This document shows, piece by piece, positions 32,895-42,022 of a stretch of 64,000 nt of DNA; the stretch's first letter is position 1, and every line of letters starts with the position of its first letter. Location of the stretch: the NCBI RefSeq assembly GCF_000425405.1, contig NZ_AUDJ01000001.1:310001-374000 (forward strand), read 5' to 3'. Made by a program: the position numbers and the translations under genes. The notes beneath the pieces were generated by a model, which did no database searches, had not been told where the DNA came from, and worked only from the letters and a program-made list of their open reading frames with translations. Source of the DNA: Ferrimonas kyonanensis DSM 18153 (lineage in GTDB: Bacteria > Pseudomonadota > Gammaproteobacteria > Enterobacterales > Shewanellaceae).

Positions 32895-34579
32895 AGAAAA
32901 TCAGGGAATCGATGACGGTTATCAAAGCACTTCCCCTACTGGCGTTGGTGTTGCTGGCGGGGTGTCAATCACTGCCGGAAGATCGACAGGATCCTGCAGG
33001 TAGCAAGCAGGCCTTGAATCAAGCCATCGAGGAGCAAGCGGGAAAGGCGTCTGCGGTGCAACCGCCGATGGCGCTGCCGAACGAGATTGCCCGGGAACTG
33101 ACGGCCTCGACGCCGGTGATCCCCAAGCCGGCAGTACCGCTCATCGATGTGGCCGCCAAGGATGTGGATGCCCGGGTGTTCTTCTCCAGCCTGGTGGAGG
33201 GCAGCCCCTACAGCGTCGCCCTACACCCTGGCGTACAGGGCAGCATCTCGCTGAACCTGAAGCAGGTGTCGGTGGATGAGGTACTCAAGACCATCGAAGA
33301 TATTTATGGCTACGACGTGCGTCGCACCGGCCGTGTGCTGCAGGTGTACCCAACCGGCATGCGTACCGAAACCTTCTCGGTCAACTACCTGTACATGCAG
33401 CGTAACGGTTTGTCGGTGACCAGCGTCAACTCCGGTGGTCTCACTGACGACAATTCCAACAATAATAACGACAACAATAACAACAGCGGCAGCAACAATA
33501 ACAACCGCTCCAACAACTCCAATAACAACAATTCGGACAGCAATTCCGGCGGCACCAATGTCAATGGCACTCGAATTGAAACCCTCAACAAGACCGATTT
33601 CTGGACCGAGCTGAAAGAGACCCTGACCACCCTGGTGGGCACCGGCAAAGGCCGTTCCGTGGTGTTGCTGCCCCAGGCCGGGTTGGTGACCATTCGTGCC
33701 TTCCCGGATGAAATTCGTCAGGTTCGCGAGTTCCTGACCACCGCCGAAGGTCACATGCAGCGGCAGGTGATTCTGGAAGCGCGGATTCTGGAAGTGCGCC
33801 TGAACGACGGCTACCAGCAGGGCATTCAATGGAGCCTGCTGGACGATGGCACCGGTGCCGACAACGTCTGGTCCGGTGGCACCAGTGCTGGCACCTTCGG
33901 CAACGCGGTCACCGACGTGCTGGGTAACGTCACCGGCCTTAAGTTCAGCAACAGTGACTTCAGTGCGGTGATCAACCTGCTGGACACTCAGGGCGACGTG
34001 GACACCCTCTCCAGCCCACGGGTAACCGCCACCAACAACCAGAAGGCGGTCATCAAGGTTGGCTCCGACGAGTACTTCGTTACCGAGGTGTCCTCCACCA
34101 CCGTGGCTTCCACCACGCCGGTGACCAGCCCGGAAGTGGAACTGACGCCGTTCTTCTCTGGCATTGCCCTGGACGTGACCCCGCAGATCTCCGCCGATGG
34201 CGAGGTGCTGCTGCACGTCCACCCATCGGTAACCGACATCTCCGAGCAGGTGAAAACCATTAAGGTGCTGGATGATGTGCTGGAGTTGCCGCTGGCGCAA
34301 AGCGACATTCGTGAGTCCGACACCCTGGTGCGCGCCAAGAGTGGCGACGTGGTGGTGATCGGTGGCCTGATGAAGACCTTGATGGAGGACGTGGAGTCCA
34401 AGGTACCGTTCCTGGGAGACATTCCGGCGGTAGGGGAGTTGTTCACCAACAAATCTCAGCGGGAGCAGAAAACCGAGCTGATCATCCTGATTAAGCCGAC
34501 GGTGATTGAGAAGGGCACCTGGGAGCAGCAATTGAAGCAGTCCCAGTCACTGATCAACACCTGGTACCCGAACGAGTAA
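32891..34579 (+). CDS. mshL: MSHA pilus secretin MshL
   Basis: A 562-residue outer membrane secretin through which the pilus exits. It has a lipoprotein signal with lipobox LLAGC near residue 22, an N-terminal secretin/TonB short domain (about 85-150), then an unusual Asn-rich stretch at about 186-225. The secretin core follows (VILEARILEVRLNDGYQQGI, the VPFLGDIPAVGELF signature). The ATG overlaps the mshK stop. The Asn run interrupts the N1-like domain region and probably forms a disordered loop. All core secretin motifs are intact. Confidence 0.94.
   Translation: MKKIRESMTVIKALPLLALVLLAGCQSLPEDRQDPAGSKQALNQAIEEQAGKASAVQPPMALPNEIARELTASTPVIPKPAVPLIDVAAKDVDARVFFSSLVEGSPYSVALHPGVQGSISLNLKQVSVDEVLKTIEDIYGYDVRRTGRVLQVYPTGMRTETFSVNYLYMQRNGLSVTSVNSGGLTDDNSNNNNDNNNNSGSNNNNRSNNSNNNNSDSNSGGTNVNGTRIETLNKTDFWTELKETLTTLVGTGKGRSVVLLPQAGLVTIRAFPDEIRQVREFLTTAEGHMQRQVILEARILEVRLNDGYQQGIQWSLLDDGTGADNVWSGGTSAGTFGNAVTDVLGNVTGLKFSNSDFSAVINLLDTQGDVDTLSSPRVTATNNQKAVIKVGSDEYFVTEVSSTTVASTTPVTSPEVELTPFFSGIALDVTPQISADGEVLLHVHPSVTDISEQVKTIKVLDDVLELPLAQSDIRESDTLVRAKSGDVVVIGGLMKTLMEDVESKVPFLGDIPAVGELFTNKSQREQKTELIILIKPTVIEKGTWEQQLKQSQSLINTWYPNE
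33447..33566 (+). repeat. Asn-codon-rich low-complexity tract in mshL
   Basis: About 120 bases dominated by AAC/AAT codons with AGC and GAC, encoding roughly residues 186-225 of MshL. It is simple-sequence DNA within a core gene and could vary in length. Confidence 0.85.
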
Positions 34580-34581
34580 CT

Positions 34582-35499
34582 ATGTACCTGTATCACTTTG
34601 GCCTCAGGGAGTTACCTTTCTCCCTGACGCCAAACACCCAGTTCTTCATGCAGATTGCGCCCCATGTGGAAGCGTTGCAAGTGCTGCATACGGCACTGGC
34701 GGCCGGTGAAGGCTTCATCAAAGTAACCGGCGAGGTTGGCACTGGCAAAACTCTGTTGTGCCGCAAGATGCTCAATGAGCTGGGCAATCAATATCAGATC
34801 GCCTATCTGCCCAATCCCTGCCTGAGTGCCGATGAGCTGCGCCAGGCGGTGGCCACTGAGTTGGGAATTCCTCAGCAACAGGATCAGCATCGCCTGACCG
34901 AAGCCATTAGCCATCGGTTGTTGCAACTGGCCGGGGAAGGCAAGCGGGTGGTGCTGCTGCTGGATGAGGCTCAGGCCTTGCCGGATGAAAGCCTGGAAGC
35001 GCTGCGCCTGTTTACCAACCTGGAGACCGAGTACGCCAAGTTGCTGCAGGTGGTGTTATTTGGTCAGCCGGAGCTGGATCGCCGCCTGGCGGACACCCAG
35101 TTTCGGCAGTTGCGTCAGCGCATCACCTTCAGCTACCAGCTTCGAGGGCTGACGCTGCAGGAGACCTGCGCCTACGTCGAGCACCGACTGGCCATTGCCG
35201 GCTATAAGGGGGAGTCCCTGTTCAGCTGGCAGCAGATGGCCTGGTTGCACCGGGCCAGCAATGGCATTCCCCGGCTATTGAATGTGCTGTGCCACAAAAC
35301 CCTGATGCTGGCCTACGGCGCCGGTGTGCAGGGCAGAATTGATAACGCCATGGTGCAGGCGGCGGTGGCGGACACCGAGTCTGCCTATCGTCTGTTGCCC
35401 TGGTGGCGGGAGAACCTGTTGATGGTGATGTCGCTGATGATGCTGACTCTGGCGGCGGCCGGTTTGGGTTTGAGTTTCTACCTGGAGGGGAGCCTGTGA
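34582..35499 (+). CDS. mshM: MSHA biogenesis ATPase MshM (ExeA-like)
   Basis: A 305-residue AAA ATPase of the ExeA/GspA type. Walker A is GEVGTGKTLLC and Walker B is VVLLLDEAQALP; arginine fingers lie near RQRITFSYQLRGL. The start MYLYHFGLRELPFSLTPNTQ is typical for the family. A C-terminal membrane segment (about 280-300) is present. Such proteins help place or multimerise the secretin across the cell wall. It starts 2 bases after mshL and overlaps mshN by 4. Confidence 0.92.
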   Translation: MYLYHFGLRELPFSLTPNTQFFMQIAPHVEALQVLHTALAAGEGFIKVTGEVGTGKTLLCRKMLNELGNQYQIAYLPNPCLSADELRQAVATELGIPQQQDQHRLTEAISHRLLQLAGEGKRVVLLLDEAQALPDESLEALRLFTNLETEYAKLLQVVLFGQPELDRRLADTQFRQLRQRITFSYQLRGLTLQETCAYVEHRLAIAGYKGESLFSWQQMAWLHRASNGIPRLLNVLCHKTLMLAYGAGVQGRIDNAMVQAAVADTESAYRLLPWWRENLLMVMSLMMLTLAAAGLGLSFYLEGSL

Positions 35500-36689
35500 G
35501 TGTAATCAACAAGATGCTTAAGGATCTCGACCAGGATCAGCGCCAGCGCATTGTCCACCCCAATCTGGTGTCGATGCCGTCGTCACCCTCGGCGCGGCAG
35601 CCGCGCAACTGGTGGTGGCTGGTGCTGCTGCTCAGTGTGGTGGCGGTTGGTCTGAGCTGGTACAGCCTGTGGCCCAACCTCAGCGGTCGGGCGGAGACCC
35701 TGCTGACGCAGGCGCCGGCCAGTGCCACCGCTCAAGAGGTGGTCGAGCCTCTGCCTATGGCCCCGGCAGTGACGCCGGCAGTGAGTGTGATTTCCGAGCC
35801 GCAGCCAGCCCAGGTGCCAGTAACCTCAGTGCCAGCAACCTCGGCGCCAGCGACCTCGGTGCCAGCGATTGAGACCGTGGCTGCGGCCAACAACGACGCC
35901 GCCGCGAACACCTCGAAGGCCAACGCGCCTGCCACGACTGCCTCAGCCCGGCCGACGGTTCGGATCGAAGCGGCCATCGAGCCAGAGCAGCGCCAGGCTG
36001 CCAGCATCGAACAGGCACCGATGTCGGCACCTGCGGCGGTTACGCCCAAGGCGGAACCCAAGGTCGTCGCCGTGGCAGAGGTGGTTGCCCCTAAGCCAAA
36101 GCCGGTGATGGTGGTGACCCCGGCGGCGTTGACCTCAGAGCAGCAGGCGCAACAATTTCTGGCTCAGGCGCAGCAGCGCCAGGGCGGCACCGACTTATTG
36201 AAACAGGCTCTGGCCCTGGATCCTCAGTTGCATGAGGCCAGGGTATTGCTGGCGGAGCGCCAGGCCGCCACCGACCTGGGCACGGCCCTGGTGACGCTGG
36301 CCAAAGCCAGCCAGGCCTACCCTCTGCACAGTGAGTATCCGCTGTTGGCGGCAGAGCTTAGCCAGCAGGCGGGCCAGGATGAGCAGGCCAAATTGTGGCT
36401 GGGGCAGTTGGCGCAAAAGCCGCTGACCTCAGAGCTGCTGGCGCGGCGGGCCGCGGTGGCTCAGGGGCTGTCCATGTTGACCATGGCGGTCAGTGATTAT
36501 CAGGCTCTGACTCAGGCGCAGCCGGAGCAAGGTCGCTGGTGGTTGGGGCTGGCCTACAGCCTCGATCGCATGGGTCAGTATTCAAAGGCGCTGCCGGCGT
36601 ATCAGCAGGCGGCGCGGACCAACACCTTATCGACGTCGGCCCGGCAATACATCGACCAACGGCTGAAGCAACTTGGAGAAGCGGGATGA
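35496..36689 (+). CDS. mshN: MSHA biogenesis TPR protein MshN
   Basis: A 397-residue inner membrane protein. Cytoplasmic start MSVINKMLKDLDQDQRQRIV (family signature), membrane segment at about 44-60 (WWLVLLLSVVAVGLSWYSL), an Ala/Pro/Thr-rich linker (about 75-205) with short repeats of the PATSAPATSVP type, then TPR repeats (about 210-397). The GTG start overlaps the mshM stop. MshN-type proteins bridge ATPase and secretin. The linker repeat DNA (around 35815-35870) could slip in frame. Confidence 0.88.
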   Translation: MSVINKMLKDLDQDQRQRIVHPNLVSMPSSPSARQPRNWWWLVLLLSVVAVGLSWYSLWPNLSGRAETLLTQAPASATAQEVVEPLPMAPAVTPAVSVISEPQPAQVPVTSVPATSAPATSVPAIETVAAANNDAAANTSKANAPATTASARPTVRIEAAIEPEQRQAASIEQAPMSAPAAVTPKAEPKVVAVAEVVAPKPKPVMVVTPAALTSEQQAQQFLAQAQQRQGGTDLLKQALALDPQLHEARVLLAERQAATDLGTALVTLAKASQAYPLHSEYPLLAAELSQQAGQDEQAKLWLGQLAQKPLTSELLARRAAVAQGLSMLTMAVSDYQALTQAQPEQGRWWLGLAYSLDRMGQYSKALPAYQQAARTNTLSTSARQYIDQRLKQLGEAG

Positions 36690-38440
36690 AGCCTCAGTTA
36701 AAGCAGCGTTTGGGTGATCTGCTGGTGGGCCAGCAGATCATTACCGAGGCGCAGCTCAACCAAGCCCTGGACGCCCAGCGCAGCGGCGGCCGCAAACTGG
36801 GTCGGACGCTGATCGATCTCGACTTTATCAGCGAAGAGCAGCTGTTGTCGTTTCTGTCCAAGCAGCTGAATGTGCCCTTTGTGGACATCAGTGAGCGTCG
36901 ATTGGACCCGGCGGTGGTGAAGCTGCTGCCGGAGATGCACGCCCGTCGTTTTCGGGCCCTGGCCATCGACGGTGACGATCACTCGGTGACGGTCGCCATG
37001 AGTGACCCGGCGGATCTCGGTGCCTACGACTCCATCGTCAGCTTGCTGGCTCCGCGCCGGGTGGAACTGGCGCTGGTGACCGAAGGCCAGTTGTTTGAAG
37101 GCATCGACAACCTGTTTCGTCAGACCGATCGCATCGCCTCCATCGCCGGTGAGTTGCAGCAGGAGTACCAGCAGGAGCAGGAGTTCGATCTTGCCAGCAT
37201 TACCGCTCAGGACGCGGACAATGAAGCCACCGTGGTTCGGCTGCTGAACTCGATCTTCGAAGATGCCATTCGAATTCGGGCCTCGGACATCCACATTGAG
37301 CCCGGCGATAAAGAGCTGCGGATTCGTCAACGGGTCGACGGTCAGCTTCAGGAAACCGTGCTGACCGAATACGGCATCGCCAGTGCCTTGGTGCTGCGAA
37401 TCAAGTTGATGGCCAATATGGACATCTCCGAGAAGCGGATTCCTCAGGATGGCCGTTTCCACTTTGAAGTGGGCAAGCATCAGCTGGATGTGCGGGTCTC
37501 CACCATGCCGGTGCAGTTCGGTGAATCTGTGGTGATGCGTCTGCTGGACCAGTCTGCGGGTCTGCTGCAGCTGGAACAGACCGGGATGCCCGCGGACATT
37601 ATCAGCCGCATTCGCCATCAGATCAGTCGTCCCCATGGCATGATCCTGGTGACCGGCCCCACAGGTTCCGGTAAGACCACCACCCTGTATGCGGTGCTGA
37701 ATGAGCTCAATAAAGCCAACACCAAGATCATTACCGTCGAAGACCCGGTGGAATACCGACTGCAGCGGGTCAACCAGGTTCAGGTGAATCAGAAGATCGG
37801 CCTGGGGTTCTCGGAAGTGCTGCGAACCACCCTGCGTCAGGATCCCGACATCATCATGGTGGGGGAGATGCGCGACCAGGAGACCGCAGAGATTGGCCTT
37901 CGCGGGGCGATCACCGGTCACTTGGTGCTGTCGACCCTGCACACCAACGACGCCATCACCTCGACCCTGCGTCTTATCGACATGGGGGCGGCCCCGTACC
38001 TGGTGGCCAGTGCCCTGCGGGCGATCATCGCCCAGCGGTTGGTGCGTCGAATCTGCCCCCGTTGCGGCGAGACGCACGCGCCGAGCACTTCGGAGCTGGC
38101 GTGGCTGCGCCACATTCAGCCCAATGTCGACCACGGCCAGCAAGGCTACCGCAAGGGACGAGGCTGCCAGTACTGTAACCACACCGGTTATCGCGGCCGT
38201 ATCGGCGTGTTCGAGATGCTGGAGCTGGATGAGCCGATGGTGGAAGCCCTGCGCATGGGCAGCCCGGAAGCGTTCGCCAAGGCGGTTCGCAGCAGTGGCC
38301 AGTTCCGGCCGCTGGTGGACAGTGCCCTGTCTTACGCTGCCTCCGGCATTACCAGCATCGCCGATGCCATGCGACTGGCCGAGGACGTCAGCGAAATTGC
38401 CGCGCCGCTGATCGAACGGGCTCAGGAGATGAGGGACTGA
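36686..38440 (+). CDS. mshE: MSHA pilus extension ATPase MshE, c-di-GMP binding
   Basis: A 584-residue GspE/PilB-type hexameric ATPase that powers pilus extension. The N-terminal MshEN domain shows the two-part c-di-GMP motif: RLGDLLVGQQIITEAQLNQA at residues 8-27, then KLGRTLIDLDFISEEQLLSF. The motor domain has Walker A GPTGSGKTTTLYA, the Asp box, Walker B IIMVGEMRDQETAEIGL, and a zinc site from CPRC and CQYC. So MSHA extension here is likely controlled by c-di-GMP as in Vibrio cholerae. It overlaps mshN by 4 bases. Confidence 0.96.
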   Translation: MKPQLKQRLGDLLVGQQIITEAQLNQALDAQRSGGRKLGRTLIDLDFISEEQLLSFLSKQLNVPFVDISERRLDPAVVKLLPEMHARRFRALAIDGDDHSVTVAMSDPADLGAYDSIVSLLAPRRVELALVTEGQLFEGIDNLFRQTDRIASIAGELQQEYQQEQEFDLASITAQDADNEATVVRLLNSIFEDAIRIRASDIHIEPGDKELRIRQRVDGQLQETVLTEYGIASALVLRIKLMANMDISEKRIPQDGRFHFEVGKHQLDVRVSTMPVQFGESVVMRLLDQSAGLLQLEQTGMPADIISRIRHQISRPHGMILVTGPTGSGKTTTLYAVLNELNKANTKIITVEDPVEYRLQRVNQVQVNQKIGLGFSEVLRTTLRQDPDIIMVGEMRDQETAEIGLRGAITGHLVLSTLHTNDAITSTLRLIDMGAAPYLVASALRAIIAQRLVRRICPRCGETHAPSTSELAWLRHIQPNVDHGQQGYRKGRGCQYCNHTGYRGRIGVFEMLELDEPMVEALRMGSPEAFAKAVRSSGQFRPLVDSALSYAASGITSIADAMRLAEDVSEIAAPLIERAQEMRD

Positions 38441-38441
38441 T

Positions 38442-39659
38442 ATGGCCCAGTACAGCTATCAAGGTCGTGACGCCACTGGAGCTCAGGTCGAAGGGGTACT
38501 GGAAGCGAACAATGAGAGCGCGGTGGCGGATCAATTGATGCGCCGCGCCATCATCCCGCTGCGCATCGAAGAGAAGCGTGGCGGCGATGGCATCGACTGG
38601 CAGGCGATGTTCCGCCCCAAGGTCAAGATGACCGACCTGCAGATGTTTACCCGGCAGATGCTGTCTCTGACCCGTTCGGGCATTCCGTTACTGCGGGCCA
38701 TTACCGGCCTGGCAGACAGCAGCCACTGTAAGGTGTTGTCGAAAGCGCTGAGAGAGGTGGCCGGCCAACTGACCTCGGGTTACTCGTTGTCGTCGGCGCT
38801 GAACCAGCATCCACACGTATTCAGTGAACTGTACGTGGCCATGGTGCACGTAGGTGAGAATACCGGTCAGCTGGATCAGGCATTTTCGCGCCTGTCACAG
38901 CATCTGGAGATGGAGCAGGATACCAAGCGGCGTATCAACAGTGCCCTGCGCTACCCCATTATGGTGCTGGGCGCCATTGCCATCGCCCTGGTGGTGCTCA
39001 ACATCTTCGTGATCCCCGAATTTGCCAAGATGTTCTCCAAGTTCGGCGCCGAACTGCCGTTGCCGACCCGGATCCTGATCGCCACCTCGGATTTTTTCGT
39101 TAACTACTGGCCGTTGTTGCTGCTGGGGTTGATCGCCACGGTCGTCGGTTGGCGCATGTGGTTGGCCACCGACTCAGGAAGGCTCAAATTTGATCGCTTT
39201 AAACTGCGGATGCCCATTGTTGGCAGCATCATGGAACGGGCCACCCTGGCTCGGTTTGCCCGCAGCCTGGCGATGATGCTTCGAGGCGGGGTACCGGTAA
39301 ACCAGTCGCTGTCTCTGGTGGCCGACGCGGTGGACAACCGCTTTATGCACGACCGTATCGTCGAGATGCGCCGGGGCATCGAAGGGGGCGAGTCCATTAC
39401 CCGTACCGCCAACCATTCACAGTTGTTTACGCCGCTGGTGTTGCAGATGCTGGCCGTAGGCGAAGAAACCGGACGAATTGATGAATTGCTCGACGATGCT
39501 GCCGAGTATTACGAGCGCGAAGTGGACTACGACTTGAAAACCCTGACCGCCAGAATCGAGCCAATCTTGCTGGTGATTGTGGCGGCCATGGTGATGGTGC
39601 TGGCATTGGGTGTGTACCTGCCGATGTGGGACATGTTCAGTGCCTACAAGGGGCGCTGA
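38442..39659 (+). CDS. mshG: MSHA platform protein MshG (GspF/PilC-like)
   Basis: A 405-residue polytopic inner membrane platform protein with two GspF domains (about 68-190 and 270-395). Motifs are FTRQMLSLTRSGIPLLRAI and RFARSLAMMLRGGVPVNQSL. Three membrane segments are visible, with the last near 375-395 (ILLVIVAAMVMVLALGVYLP). It couples ATPase motion to pilin insertion. It starts one base after the mshE stop and its own stop overlaps mshF by one base. Confidence 0.94.
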   Translation: MAQYSYQGRDATGAQVEGVLEANNESAVADQLMRRAIIPLRIEEKRGGDGIDWQAMFRPKVKMTDLQMFTRQMLSLTRSGIPLLRAITGLADSSHCKVLSKALREVAGQLTSGYSLSSALNQHPHVFSELYVAMVHVGENTGQLDQAFSRLSQHLEMEQDTKRRINSALRYPIMVLGAIAIALVVLNIFVIPEFAKMFSKFGAELPLPTRILIATSDFFVNYWPLLLLGLIATVVGWRMWLATDSGRLKFDRFKLRMPIVGSIMERATLARFARSLAMMLRGGVPVNQSLSLVADAVDNRFMHDRIVEMRRGIEGGESITRTANHSQLFTPLVLQMLAVGEETGRIDELLDDAAEYYEREVDYDLKTLTARIEPILLVIVAAMVMVLALGVYLPMWDMFSAYKGR

Positions 39660-40123
39660 TGAGCCTGCAAAAGGGCACAGACATTCGACTGAGGCGCGAT
39701 CTCATTCGATTGACTACGCTTATTGTGGTGCTGGCTATCATGTTGGCTTTATTGGTGAATTGGCGACAGGGTGAACCCAAGGTCGATCGCCAAATGGCCT
39801 ATCTGATGCAAAGCCGGTTGGTGACCAGTATCAACCTGGCGCGGGTCACCTGGATGAAGTCCGGACGACCCGAACAGATTCAGTGGCAGCCGCCGGGCTG
39901 GGATACCGAGCCGGTTTGGCTGGCGATGAGTCATCGTGGCTGGCCGCAACCTCAGGGCGATTGTGGCCGTCTGTGGTCGGCCATGATGGGCACCGAGCCG
40001 CTCGGCGAGGCGGTGAGTATTGACCAGGATGATAAAAATTGCTGGGTAAGTTTTAACTCCCACGCGCTTATAAGGTATCATTCGGCAACAGGAAGCGTCA
40101 TTTTATTGGCTAACGCCAAATAA
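39659..40123 (+). CDS. mshF: MSHA biogenesis protein MshF
   Basis: A 154-residue bitopic membrane protein (membrane segment about 18-36, LTTLIVVLAIMLALLVNW). The periplasmic part contains W-rich text MSHRGWPQPQGDCGRLWSAM with two conserved cysteines. Position between mshG and mshB identifies it; its molecular role is unknown. The ATG overlaps the mshG stop. It is the last gene of the tightly overlapping assembly block, followed by a 98-base gap before the pilin genes. Confidence 0.82.
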   Translation: MSLQKGTDIRLRRDLIRLTTLIVVLAIMLALLVNWRQGEPKVDRQMAYLMQSRLVTSINLARVTWMKSGRPEQIQWQPPGWDTEPVWLAMSHRGWPQPQGDCGRLWSAMMGTEPLGEAVSIDQDDKNCWVSFNSHALIRYHSATGSVILLANAK

Positions 40124-40221
40124 TTTGCGCATCATCGAGATAAACAGCTGTTTTTGTGGGTGCCTTGTTTACATTTTATCCATAAAATAGAGTGAACGTT
40201 TTGAAACGGAAGGAAGCGAGT

Positions 40222-40821
40222 ATGAAGAAGCAAAGCGGCTTTTCCTTAGTGGAATTGGTGATCGTAGTTGTGGTTTTGGGGTTGCTCGCAGCAGTGGCAC
40301 TTCCCCGTTTTATTAACATTACCGACGAAGCGGAAGACGCGGCGTCTGAAGGTGTGGCCGGCGGTTTCGCCTCTGCCATCGGCATTACCCGCGCCCAGTG
40401 GGAAGTGGAAGGTCGTCCAGATGACGGTAAAGTGCTGTTGGGCGGCACTGATATCGGTGTCAACGAGTTCGGTTACCCATCTGGCGATGCCTCTGCTGTG
40501 ATCGCTGTCAACGCCATGAATGCGACTCGCTGTAATGGCGCGTTTGGTGACGTGCTGCAAAGCCCACCGCCAAGCACCGAGGGTGCCACCAATAAGGATC
40601 TGCGTAACTTCCGTTACACCGCTCAGGTGATCAATAACGGCGGCGCAACCGTGACTCGTCCTAACGGCTCTAGCATTACGGCTGATCTGTGCATCTACCA
40701 TCAGGTGGCAACACTGAACCTGGCCGAAAACGGCCGTACTGCCGGTCCTTTTGTAACTACTACAGGTAAAGGCTTCACTTATGACCCAGGCACCGGCCAG
40801 GTCGTTACCTTTACCAACTAA
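40222..40821 (+). CDS. mshB: MSHA minor pilin MshB
   Basis: A 199-residue type IV prepilin. Cleavage site KKQSG/FSLVELVIVVVVLG: Gly at -1, Phe +1, Glu +5, then the hydrophobic helix. The globular head has two cysteines (ATRCNGAF and ADLCIYH). It is longer than the MshA-type pilins and ends YDPGTGQVVTFTN. ATG 40222 follows GGAAGGAAG. MshB is a minor or priming pilin in related systems. Confidence 0.88.
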   Translation: MKKQSGFSLVELVIVVVVLGLLAAVALPRFINITDEAEDAASEGVAGGFASAIGITRAQWEVEGRPDDGKVLLGGTDIGVNEFGYPSGDASAVIAVNAMNATRCNGAFGDVLQSPPPSTEGATNKDLRNFRYTAQVINNGGATVTRPNGSSITADLCIYHQVATLNLAENGRTAGPFVTTTGKGFTYDPGTGQVVTFTN

Positions 40822-40848
40822 TTGGTTTTCAGTACGAGGACAATGATC

Positions 40849-41343
40849 ATGACGAATCAACGTGGCTTTACTCTGATTGAACTGGTGGTGGTGATCATCG
40901 TGCTGGGCATCCTGGCCGTGACCGCAGCACCGAAGTTTATTGATCTGCAGACCGATGCTCGCATCGCTACCCTGAAAGGCGCCAAGGGTGCCATTCAGGG
41001 CGCCAACGCCTTGGTGTATGCCAAGGCCGCGGTCAATGGTGTGGAAGGTGATAACTGCACTGGCAAGACCGATGGTGGCTGTAAAGCGGTTCAGGATGAC
41101 ATCAGTATTCTGCCCGTGTTTGGCAGCATTGGCGCCTCGAAGACTGATCTGAATGAAGTAGTTGAGCTGGACAGCAATGAGTGGGATCTCGATGACACCA
41201 CCACCTCCGGTACCGTTTACATCACCCCGCACGACTTTGCGGTGGATACTGCATCCGGCAAGCCCAAGGCCTGTCAGCTGGAGTACGTACCGGCGGATGG
41301 CTCGGTTGCTGCGAGCTACACCATTGAAGACAACGGCTGTTAA
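40849..41343 (+). CDS. mshA: MSHA major-type pilin, copy 1
   Basis: A 164-residue prepilin, first of three tandem MshA paralogues. Short leader MTNQRG, then the mature start FTLIELVVVIIVLGILAVTA shared by all three. This copy has an extra cysteine pair (DNCTGKTDGGC) besides the C-terminal pair (KACQLEY and a C-terminal Cys). The head is of the MshA type. The start ATG at 40849 has GAGGA at 8-base spacing; ATG 40843 is too close. A hairpin with a short U-rich tail follows at 41359-41379. Confidence 0.88.
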   Translation: MTNQRGFTLIELVVVIIVLGILAVTAAPKFIDLQTDARIATLKGAKGAIQGANALVYAKAAVNGVEGDNCTGKTDGGCKAVQDDISILPVFGSIGASKTDLNEVVELDSNEWDLDDTTTSGTVYITPHDFAVDTASGKPKACQLEYVPADGSVAASYTIEDNGC

Positions 41344-41358
41344 GTCGATTGAGATTGT

Positions 41359-41388
41359 GGGGCGAAACGGAGTCGCCCCGAGTTTGTG
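41359..41388 (+). terminator. Intra-operon hairpin after pilin copy 1
   Basis: A 7-bp stem (GGGGCGA at 41359-41365 with TCGCCCC at 41373-41379), followed by GAGTTTGTG. The T tract is weak, so it may be a partial terminator or an mRNA-stabilising hairpin. Confidence 0.5.
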
Positions 41389-41448
41389 CCGTTGCGGTGA
41401 ACAAAGAGAAGTGGCGCTGCAACGGAAAGTATTTTGGGAATTTGTAGT

Positions 41449-41946
41449 ATGAAACAACAATCCGGTTTTACCCTGATTGAGCTGGTGGTGGTGATCATCG
41501 TGCTGGGCATCCTGGCCGTAACCGCTGCGCCGAAATTTATTGATCTGCAGACTGATGCTCGTGTGGGTACGCTAAACGGCGCCAAAGGGGCGTTGCAAGG
41601 GGCTAATGCGCTGGTGTATTCCAAGTCAGCGATTAACAACCTGCACAAACAAGATGGAACTGGTACTAAAACCGTTACCCTTTATGGTACGACTACAGTG
41701 ACTCCGCTGTTTGGTTACTTGAAAGCATCGAAAGATGACGTCGCTAATGCTGTCGAGCTGGACAGCAGCTGGGTGGTTGATGTCGATGATGCGACCACTC
41801 CGACCAAGGTGTTTATCCATCCAACAGGCGTTACCTTTGATAAAGATGAAACCGGTGAAACCGGTGACAGTTGTCATCTGAGCTATACACCTGCGGGTTC
41901 CGTAGGCGCGTCACCGACCTATTCAATTGTGAAAGGCAAGTGCTAA
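41449..41946 (+). CDS. mshA: MSHA major-type pilin, copy 2
   Basis: A 165-residue prepilin. Leader MKQQSG, mature start FTLIELVVVIIVLGILAVTA. The head differs strongly from the flanking copies (LHKQDGTGTKTVTLYGTTTV) but keeps the C-terminal disulfide pair (DSCHLSY and the final KC). No strong ribosome site is visible (GGGAATTTGTAGT upstream), which might lower its translation. It is followed by a good terminator. Codon use is a little more AT-rich than copies 1 and 3. Confidence 0.88.
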   Translation: MKQQSGFTLIELVVVIIVLGILAVTAAPKFIDLQTDARVGTLNGAKGALQGANALVYSKSAINNLHKQDGTGTKTVTLYGTTTVTPLFGYLKASKDDVANAVELDSSWVVDVDDATTPTKVFIHPTGVTFDKDETGETGDSCHLSYTPAGSVGASPTYSIVKGKC

Positions 41947-41966
41947 CTTAAGCTTCAAAATTGATG

Positions 41967-42008
41967 AGGCTGAGTAGCAAGTGTGATACTCAGCCTTTTG
42001 TTCTTTTT
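41967..42008 (+). terminator. Terminator between pilin copies 2 and 3
   Basis: A 10-bp perfect stem (AGGCTGAGTA at 41967-41976 with TACTCAGCCT at 41987-41996), 10-base loop, followed by TTTGTTCTTTTT. It should stop most readthrough into copy 3 unless a promoter lies within the short gap. Confidence 0.8.
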
Positions 42009-42022
42009 AAAGGAATAAAAGT

